A stretch of DNA of 29,285 bases from Wenzhouxiangellaceae bacterium (GTDB lineage: Bacteria; Pseudomonadota; Gammaproteobacteria; Xanthomonadales; Wenzhouxiangellaceae): the NCBI GenBank assembly GCA_023258355.1, contig JALQZL010000007.1:1-29285 (forward strand), read 5' to 3'. This document shows, piece by piece, positions 24,498 to 29,285 of the stretch (positions are counted from its first letter, which is position 1; every line of letters begins with the position of its first letter). Made by a program: the position numbers and the translations under genes. The notes under the pieces are model-generated. The model saw only the letters and a list, made by a program, of their open reading frames with translations, was not told the origin of the DNA and did not search any database.

Positions 24498-25037
24498 CTA
24501 ACTGGAGATCACCACGCGCGCTGGGCGCAACAAGCGATCATTCAATCGGTAACCCTTTTGCATTACCATCAAAATGGTTTCTGCTGGCACCTCCGAGTTC
24601 GGCTGAGCGCTCATGGCCTCATGCCATTGCGGATCAAAGGACTCTCCCTCTGGACTGAGGACTTCTAAGCCATGACGCTCAAGGGTTTGAAGCAACAATT
24701 TTCTTGTCAGCGCGAGTCCCTCCTCCTCTAAACCCTGCTCTGCGGCAGTCTCGAGACCACGATCGAGGCTATCAATCACGGGCAACAGGTCGCGAAAAAC
24801 GCCTTCAAACATGAATTTTCGAGCCTTTTCCAGCTCGCGCTGCGTTCGCTTTTCTAAATTATCCATCTCCGCACGGGTTCTCAAGAGGGCCTCTCGCAAC
24901 TCATTGACCTGCTCATTCGACGCTTGCGCGGCCGCTTGGTCTATTTCTTGGCCATTGTCTGAGCCTGCCAAGCCCTCTTCTGGCGCTGGATCAGGTGCCA
25001 CATCACTGTCAGTCTGTGTATCTTTTTCTTCACTCAT
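24498..25037 (-). CDS. grpE: Nucleotide exchange factor GrpE
   Basis: Promotes ADP release from DnaK and acts as a thermosensor. The 179 residues begin with a disordered acidic stretch of about 45 residues, followed by the long coiled coil (NELREALLRTRAEMDNLEKR) and the beta domain. The conserved segments FRDLLPVIDSLDRGLE and LEVLSPEGESFDPQWHEAMS are clear. The frame ends in the usual LNDRLLRPARVVIS. It is the first gene of grpE-dnaK-dnaJ-dapB, divergent from recN. Confidence 0.98.
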   Translation of the reverse strand: MSEEKDTQTDSDVAPDPAPEEGLAGSDNGQEIDQAAAQASNEQVNELREALLRTRAEMDNLEKRTQRELEKARKFMFEGVFRDLLPVIDSLDRGLETAAEQGLEEEGLALTRKLLLQTLERHGLEVLSPEGESFDPQWHEAMSAQPNSEVPAETILMVMQKGYRLNDRLLRPARVVISS

Positions 25038-25075
25038 CTGCTTTGTCGCCCTAAAATTACCCTCAGATGCTTGGG

Positions 25076-25104
25076 ATATGGGGGCCGATCCCCCGATTTA
25101 CAAG
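25076..25104 (-). promoter_or_regulatory. Candidate sigma32 promoter of grpE
   Basis: On the minus strand CTTGTAA (25104-25098) is followed after 14 bp by CCCCATAT (25083-25076), a close match to the heat-shock consensus. The spacer and -10 contain an inverted repeat, GGGGG-ATCGG-CCCCC. The spacing is identical to that of the dnaK promoter. Confidence 0.75.
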
Positions 25105-25200
25105 CATTGAATCGAATTGTTTGCACCGAACAAAACTCAGTGCTAATTTGACTCTACATATCCACTACACTTAAGGCTTCTGCCAACTGAACTGACAACC

Positions 25201-26880
25201 ATGCTGCGTGTGCTCAACATTCGTAATTTCGCCATCATTGAGCAGGTTGAGCTCAATGTTGCGGATGGCTTTAGTGTGGTGACGGGCGAAACAGGCGCAG
25301 GTAAGTCCATTCTTGTTGATGCCTTAACCCTACTGCTGGGCGCCCGCGCTGAGAGCGCCGCGGTCCGATCAGGGCAGGCGCAAGCCGATCTGTCTGCGCT
25401 GTTCGAGTTGAGCCCAGAATCCCCGGCCAGCGCCTGGCTCCAAGCCAATGCCATGGCAGAACCTGATCAATCACTGCTGATTAGAAGAACAGTCCAAGCT
25501 GCTGGCGGCTCGCGGGCTTGGATTAATGGACATCCAGCAACAGCCTCACAGATCAAGGATTTAGGGGGCTTAATTGTTGAAATCCATGGCCAGCACGCCC
25601 ATCAAAGGCTTTCGGTACCCGAACATCAACGCGCCCTTTTAGATGCGCAATGCCCGAGGGCCATGGTCAATACCTTGGTATCAGCCCATAAGGATTGGCA
25701 TCAGGCCACGCTGGCGCTGGAGCAGTTTGAGGCGGATCTCGGAGATCCGGCCCAACTCGAGTTACTAGAATTCCAAGTCACGGAGCTTGAAACCCTCGCA
25801 CTCAGGGAAGGCGAGTATCAGGCCCTCGAAGCCGAGCAAGAAAAGCGGCAGCGCCACGGTGAGATCCGCCAAGCATTGATGCTCGCACGCCAATGGCTAA
25901 GTGAAAGCGACGAGGGCAATGCCCACACCCTGCTCCAACAAAGTCTTAGCGCACTGGCGCCATTTCAGACCTTAGATGAGCGCATTGGCAATGCCGTGTC
26001 TTTACTTCAGGAGACAGTAATCAATGTCTCTGAGGCGGCGGGCGACTTGGATCAGATTGATGATGAGGCAGACGATGATCCGCAAACGCTGCACACAATC
26101 AACCAGCGCATTGACACCACATTGGCACTGGCGCGCAAGCATCGAGTGAAACCAGAAGAGCTCCCTGCATTGTTAACAACCTTATCGGAGCGGCTAACGA
26201 ACCTGCAGAACCAAGGAGAGCAACGCGAGAAACTGAATCAAGCGGTGACGGCCGCCCTGGCAAAGTGGCGTGAGCGCGCTCAGGATGTGAGCGATGAGCG
26301 CAGCAAAGTGGCCAAGTCGCTGTCTGCTGAGGTGACCACCTCACTCAACGACTTGGGCATGAACCATGCCGCCTTGGTGATTGAAGTCACACCAAAAACA
26401 GACGCACGGCCTTCCCCCCATGGTTTTGATCAGGTGCAAATTCTATTCACGGCAAACCCAGGTCAACCACCTCAAGCCCTGTCAAAAGTCGCCTCAGGCG
26501 GTGAATTATCGAGGATTGCTCTGGCGTTGATGCTGGCGGTAGGCCAAAAAGATGCATGCATGACCCGCATTTTTGATGAGGTTGATGCAGGTATTGGTGG
26601 CGAAACAGCCCACAGAGTGGGTGACTTTCTCTCGCAACTGGCGCATCACCACGGCGAGCTGGGGCAGGCATTGTGTGTGACCCACTTACCCCAAGTGGCC
26701 TCTCGAGCGGACCATCACTTTTTTGTGCAAAAAGAACAAGGCAAACAAACATCCATTGAGATTACTCATCTGGATCAAGAAGCGAGAGTCAGAGAGCTCG
26801 CGCGAATGCTTGGAAATGCGAACTCACAAACCAGTTTGGCTCATGCCAAAGAGCTTATCGACGCACACAAAGTCAACTAG
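25201..26880 (+). CDS. recN: DNA repair ATPase RecN
   Basis: An SMC-like protein acting at DNA double-strand breaks. The 559 residues show the N-terminal MLRVLNIRNFAIIEQVEL with Walker A TGETGAGKSILVDAL, two long coiled-coil arms around a central hinge, the ABC signature KVASGGELSRIALALML, Walker B TRIFDEVDAGIGGE, and CVTHLPQVASRADHHF near the C-terminus. The start is ATG 25201. It is divergent from grpE across 163 bp. RecN is SOS-controlled in E. coli, but I see no convincing LexA box in that gap. Confidence 0.97.
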   Translation: MLRVLNIRNFAIIEQVELNVADGFSVVTGETGAGKSILVDALTLLLGARAESAAVRSGQAQADLSALFELSPESPASAWLQANAMAEPDQSLLIRRTVQAAGGSRAWINGHPATASQIKDLGGLIVEIHGQHAHQRLSVPEHQRALLDAQCPRAMVNTLVSAHKDWHQATLALEQFEADLGDPAQLELLEFQVTELETLALREGEYQALEAEQEKRQRHGEIRQALMLARQWLSESDEGNAHTLLQQSLSALAPFQTLDERIGNAVSLLQETVINVSEAAGDLDQIDDEADDDPQTLHTINQRIDTTLALARKHRVKPEELPALLTTLSERLTNLQNQGEQREKLNQAVTAALAKWRERAQDVSDERSKVAKSLSAEVTTSLNDLGMNHAALVIEVTPKTDARPSPHGFDQVQILFTANPGQPPQALSKVASGGELSRIALALMLAVGQKDACMTRIFDEVDAGIGGETAHRVGDFLSQLAHHHGELGQALCVTHLPQVASRADHHFFVQKEQGKQTSIEITHLDQEARVRELARMLGNANSQTSLAHAKELIDAHKVN

Positions 26881-26900
26881 CCATCTTTAAGCGAATTAAA

Positions 26901-27329
26901 CTAAGACTGAGTGCGTTTTCGGACATACATCACCAAGGCATGGTCAACGATTTCGTAGCCGTGCGCCTTAGCAATTTCCTCTTGGCGTGCCTCAATGGCG
27001 GGATCATAAAATTCAACCACCTCACCTGTTTCCACGCAAACCATGTGGTCGTGATGATCATCCACTGCCAACTCATAGCAAGCTTGAGCAGGTCGACCAC
27101 TGCCATCATCAAACACATGCTTATGAATCAGTTGCGCTGCTTCAAACTGTGCCAGCACCCGATAGATAGTGGCCAGCCCAATATCTGCACCGTCTTCATT
27201 TAGATGGCGATAGATATCGTCTGCGGTCAGGTGCTTTTGTTGGGCCTGCTCCAGAAAACGCAAGATAGTGACTCTTGGCTGCGTCACTTTTAGCCCAGCC
27301 TCACGAAGCTCTTTGGTTCCTTTCGACAT
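26901..27329 (-). CDS. fur: Ferric uptake regulator Fur
   Basis: An iron-dependent repressor of uptake genes. From ATG 27329 (MSKGTKELREAGLKVTQPR) it has 142 residues; the frame is open ten codons further. The winged helix includes LATIYRVLAQFEAAQLI. The metal-binding part keeps DDHHDHMVCVETGEVVEF and EIVDHALVMYVRK. Two differences from E. coli Fur are visible: the first CxxC is reduced to one Cys (VCVETG), as in pseudomonads, and the segment before CYEL (DDGSGRPAQA) is a few residues longer. It is convergent with recN and divergent from bamE, the conserved gammaproteobacterial arrangement. Confidence 0.95.
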   Translation of the reverse strand: MSKGTKELREAGLKVTQPRVTILRFLEQAQQKHLTADDIYRHLNEDGADIGLATIYRVLAQFEAAQLIHKHVFDDGSGRPAQACYELAVDDHHDHMVCVETGEVVEFYDPAIEARQEEIAKAHGYEIVDHALVMYVRKRTQS

Positions 27330-27380
27330 GCTCGATATTGTATCATTCAATCTCGACACTCCAGCTGACTAGGTTTATAC

Positions 27381-27806
27381 ATGCGCTTACCCAATTCACG
27401 ATTCACCTTTCGACAACTGGCCAGCCTCACCCTTATAGGATTGGCCCTCACGGTGTCAGGTTGTGCTGACTTGGTGTATCGGCAAGATATCCAACAAGGC
27501 AACGTCTTGGAGCCTGAGGATCTTAACCAGCTCGAATTGGGTATGACCAAACGCCAAGTAGCCGTGTTGCTCGGTTCACCCTCTGTGCATAGTCCTTTTC
27601 ACGATGATCGCTGGGACTATGTGAATACCTATGCTCAGCGCGGAGGAGATTTGGTTTCTCGCACACTCTCTTTGATTTTTGTGGACGGGAGGCTGGCCTT
27701 CATTGATGGCAGTTATCTTGATCTCGACTCAGACACCGCCAGACTGCTTCGAAACCTGCAAAGTCCCGAGGGCCAGATGGAGGATGCTGAGCTCATGGAG
27801 CCTTGA
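27381..27806 (+). CDS. bamE: Outer-membrane protein assembly factor BamE (SmpA/OmlA)
   Basis: A lipoprotein subunit of the BAM complex that inserts beta-barrel proteins. The 141 residues have a basic N-terminus, a hydrophobic core and lipobox VSGC. The mature domain shows QQGNVLEPEDLNQLELGMTK, VAVLLGSPSVHSPFHDDRWDY and LIFVDGRLAFIDG, the BamE fold hallmarks. It depends on lipoprotein maturation and LolB sorting, both represented elsewhere in this window. The start ATG 27381 has AGG about 9 bases upstream. It is divergent from fur across 51 bp. Confidence 0.95.
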   Translation: MRLPNSRFTFRQLASLTLIGLALTVSGCADLVYRQDIQQGNVLEPEDLNQLELGMTKRQVAVLLGSPSVHSPFHDDRWDYVNTYAQRGGDLVSRTLSLIFVDGRLAFIDGSYLDLDSDTARLLRNLQSPEGQMEDAELMEP

Positions 27807-27818
27807 TTGAGTTTGGAT

Positions 27819-28118
27819 TCAGACAACCGTGTTTTTTCGCGCCCGCTCTAGGCTGGCTAATTCTCTCCTCACTTCTTTTGGGTCCGCGCTTAAGGGTCGA
27901 TAAACCTCCACGCGATCACCCTCACCCAGCACTTGGTCCCGCGGACACAGCCGCCCAAAAATCCCGACACGACCCCAATCAATGACCAGCTCAGGGAGGT
28001 GTGCTTGAAGATCAGCGGCCATGACCGCCTCCTCAACAGTCGCTTCCTTGGGAAGATCTAACTCAATAAGCACTTGCTCGTGCGAAAACCCAGCGACCAC
28101 CTCAACTCTCATCGTCAT
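27819..28118 (-). CDS. rnfH: RnfH-family ubiquitin-like protein
   Basis: A small beta-grasp protein (99 residues) of the RnfH/UPF0125 family, of uncertain role; it commonly sits beside ratA. Family features are VEEAVMAADL, VGIFGRLCPRDQVL, the strongly conserved GDRVEVYRPLSADPKEVRR and a basic C-terminus. ATG 28118 or ATG 28112 may be the start; both overlap the 3' end of ratA, and GAGG lies 3 or 9 bases upstream of them. It is convergent with bamE, with 12 bp between. Confidence 0.92.
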   Translation of the reverse strand: MTMRVEVVAGFSHEQVLIELDLPKEATVEEAVMAADLQAHLPELVIDWGRVGIFGRLCPRDQVLGEGDRVEVYRPLSADPKEVRRELASLERARKNTVV

Positions 28119-28539
28119 AGACCTCGAAGGCGCGCTGGCAAAAATCATCGACCATCCGGTCTGCGACTTTACTAAAACTTCGGCTCAAGGCTGTCGACAA
28201 GAAAGCATAGCCCACCTCGAAGGTGAGCGATAAGGACACCTTGGTACCCGAACCCAAAGGCTCAAAGTGCCACTGCCCTTTCAGCGAATCAAAGGGGCCC
28301 TCCACCATGCTCATTTCAACAGACTGGCCGATCTCCAACCTGTTTTGGGTTGTAAATTGAGGCTTGAGGCCAGCGAGATTCAATCCCAGGCTTGCGGTTT
28401 GACTGCTTGGTGTTTCTTCATGCACCACAGCCTGCTCCACCCATGAGAGAAACTCAGGATAGGCTTCAACGTCCCTGACAAGATCAAACAGCTGATCGGG
28501 TGTATGTGGCACGAGGGCGAATCTTTGGATCTGTGGCAT
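28102..28539 (-). CDS. ratA: RatA-type START/coenzyme Q-binding protein
   Basis: A polyketide cyclase/START-like protein of 145 residues. In E. coli RatA was described as inhibiting 70S ribosome association, and homologues (Coq10) bind ubiquinone, so the true role may be respiratory. Family features are PHTPDQLFDLVRDVEAYPEF, the hydrophobic cavity strands, and MVEGPFDSLKGQWHFEPLG near the middle, then the long C-terminal helix ending VDDFCQRAFEVYDDES. Its start ATG 28539 gives MPQIQRFALV. The stop overlaps rnfH. It is divergent from smpB, as is usual. Confidence 0.93.
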   Translation of the reverse strand: MPQIQRFALVPHTPDQLFDLVRDVEAYPEFLSWVEQAVVHEETPSSQTASLGLNLAGLKPQFTTQNRLEIGQSVEMSMVEGPFDSLKGQWHFEPLGSGTKVSLSLTFEVGYAFLSTALSRSFSKVADRMVDDFCQRAFEVYDDES

Positions 28540-28552
28540 GGCGCAATGATAC

Positions 28553-28579
28553 TTGAAGTAGAGCAACCTAAGGTATGAT
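28553..28579 (+). promoter_or_regulatory. Weak candidate promoter of smpB
   Basis: TTGAAG (28553-28558) and TATGAT (28574-28579) lie 15 bp apart, slightly short of optimal. A start near 28586 would give a leader of about 25 bases, with no clear Shine-Dalgarno before ATG 28611. Confidence 0.4.
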
Positions 28580-28610
28580 TGGGACACTTCATCTGCAAAT
28601 CAAACAACCC

Positions 28611-29075
28611 ATGAGTAAAACCAATAGCTCAACCATCGCTCTGAATAAACGAGCCCGCTTTGAATATCATTTAGATGAGCGGATTGAGGCCGGTATTGCA
28701 CTGGAAGGCTGGGAGGTAAAAGCCCTCCGAGCGGGTAAAGTACAATTTGGGGAAAGCTATGTCTTGCTGAAACAAAATGAGGCCTTCTTATTCGGGTGCT
28801 TGATTACGCCCTTGGTTTCAACCTCCACCCACACCCCGGCCGACCCGAGTAGAACTCGGCGCCTTCTCTTGCACCGAGATGAGATCGATAGGCTCATTGG
28901 TCTGGTCGAGCGAAAGGGTTTCACGCTGATTCCCACCGCCATGTATTGGAAAAATGGCAAAGTGAAAGTAGAGATTGCCGTGGCACGCGGCAAACAAACC
29001 CATGACAAGCGAAGGGCTGAAAAAGACCGCGACTGGGACCGTCAAAAGGGCCGACTGCTGCGCCAGAAAGGCTAA
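28611..29075 (+). CDS. smpB: SsrA-binding protein SmpB
   Basis: Binds tmRNA and brings it to stalled ribosomes for trans-translation. From ATG 28611 it has 154 residues: IALNKRARFEYHLDERIEAG, the OB-fold core with LEGWEVKALRAGKVQFGESY, and the basic tail GKQTHDKRRAEKDRDWDRQK that lies in the mRNA channel. It is followed after 71 bp by ssrA, its RNA partner. No good ribosome binding site is visible (AACAACCC precedes the ATG). Confidence 0.97.
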   Translation: MSKTNSSTIALNKRARFEYHLDERIEAGIALEGWEVKALRAGKVQFGESYVLLKQNEAFLFGCLITPLVSTSTHTPADPSRTRRLLLHRDEIDRLIGLVERKGFTLIPTAMYWKNGKVKVEIAVARGKQTHDKRRAEKDRDWDRQKGRLLRQKG

Positions 29076-29103
29076 CGATCAGATCAAACCCTGCGGAACT
29101 TTC

Positions 29104-29132
29104 TGGCAATCTTTCACTCTTAGTGTTATCTT
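29104..29132 (+). promoter_or_regulatory. Weak candidate promoter of ssrA
   Basis: TGGCAA (29104-29109) and TATCTT (29127-29132) are 17 bp apart. Both are only partial matches, but the position fits a start about 7 bases upstream of the mature tmRNA 5' end. Confidence 0.3.
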
Positions 29133-29146
29133 GAATGACTTCCTAT

Positions 29147-29285
29147 GGGGGCGTACCGGCTTCGACGTGGATCGGACGTACCCTGGGGCATGCCGAGGAG
29201 ACAGCAATCCTCGTAAAACCTGGCTGTAAACTGTTAGTTGCCAACGACGACAACTACGCACTGGCTGCTTAAACCCAGCCTGCTC
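29147..29285 (+). ncRNA. ssrA: tmRNA (SsrA), 3' part outside window
   Basis: The 5' tRNA-like end GGGGGCGTACCGGCTTCGACG is typical of tmRNA, including the TTCGACG segment. GCATGCCGAGGA and CCTCGTAAAACC-like pieces follow. The tag reading frame at 29240-29272 encodes ANDDNYALAA and ends in TAA; with the alanine carried by the tmRNA the full tag is AANDDNYALAA, as in Pseudomonas. The remainder with the pseudoknots and 3' acceptor lies beyond the right edge. Confidence 0.96.

Noticed and set aside
25140..25200. LexA box upstream of recN
   Set aside because: CTG and ACA fragments occur, but no CTG-N10-CAG arrangement with the expected AT-rich centre is present.
27330..27360. Fur box in the fur-bamE gap
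   Set aside because: Best alignment to the 19-bp Fur consensus gives only about half the positions on either strand, with no convincing dyad.
27357..27381. TCGACA-17-TATACA as a bamE promoter
   Set aside because: The match is good on paper, but the -10 overlaps the bamE ATG, so the transcript would begin inside the coding region and lose the start codon and signal peptide.

Overview
The window is a dense chromosomal segment of about 29 kb with moderate GC content from a gammaproteobacterium. The strongest taxonomic sign is the gene order at the right end: dapB-dnaJ-dnaK-grpE / recN / fur / bamE / rnfH-ratA / smpB-ssrA, which is a classic gammaproteobacterial cluster. Other signs are lolB, tRNA-Gln linked to prs, rpsF-rpsR-rplI-dnaB-alr, and a tmRNA tag (ANDDNYALAA) of the pseudomonad type. 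I cannot name the genus. No rRNA, CRISPR array, insertion sequence or prophage was seen, and no gap without a gene exceeds 300 bases.

Layout. (1) 1-900: the 3' part of a YfcC-type membrane transporter, convergent with prs. (2) 4271-913, minus strand: TPR protein, lolB, tRNA-Gln, prs. The usual ispE of this cluster is absent. (3) 4319-5404, plus strand: prfA without its usual neighbours hemA and prmC. (4) 14048-5401, minus strand: a ten-gene, mostly overlapping or tightly spaced run, rpsF-rpsR-rplI-dnaB-alr-miaB-ybeZ-ybeY-ybeX followed by a DUF4105/Lnb-like gene. (5) 14214-16089: an A-type iron-sulfur carrier divergent from asnS. (6) 20174-16114, minus strand: an accessory-looking trio of membrane M23 peptidase, TonB-dependent receptor and AEC-family permease, lying just downstream of a tRNA-Ala/tRNA-Glu operon. 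(7) 25037-20532, minus strand: grpE-dnaK-dnaJ-dapB with two heat-shock type promoters. (8) 25201-29285: recN, fur, bamE, rnfH, ratA, smpB and the 5' part of ssrA.

How the parts work together. The ten-gene run joins ribosome assembly (S6, S18, L9, YbeY, MiaB), replication (DnaB), wall precursor supply (Alr) and envelope work. The most interesting point is that its last position, after ybeX, is where lnt (apolipoprotein N-acyltransferase) sits in many gammaproteobacteria. Here that position holds an unrelated protein with the architecture of Lnb, the lipoprotein N-acyltransferase described in Bacteroidota: a periplasmic DUF4105 domain with conserved His and Cys, followed by about five membrane helices. 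This suggests a non-homologous replacement of the last step of lipoprotein maturation, in an organism that keeps LolB and BamE, which depend on lipoprotein processing and sorting. Whether a true lnt exists elsewhere in the genome cannot be seen here.

Regulatory signals that can be read directly include sigma32-like promoters before grpE and dnaK with identical 14-bp spacers, a near-consensus promoter before tRNA-Ala with a strong terminator after tRNA-Glu, a consensus -10 before rpsF, and TTG start codons with good Shine-Dalgarno sequences for rpsF and the TonB receptor.
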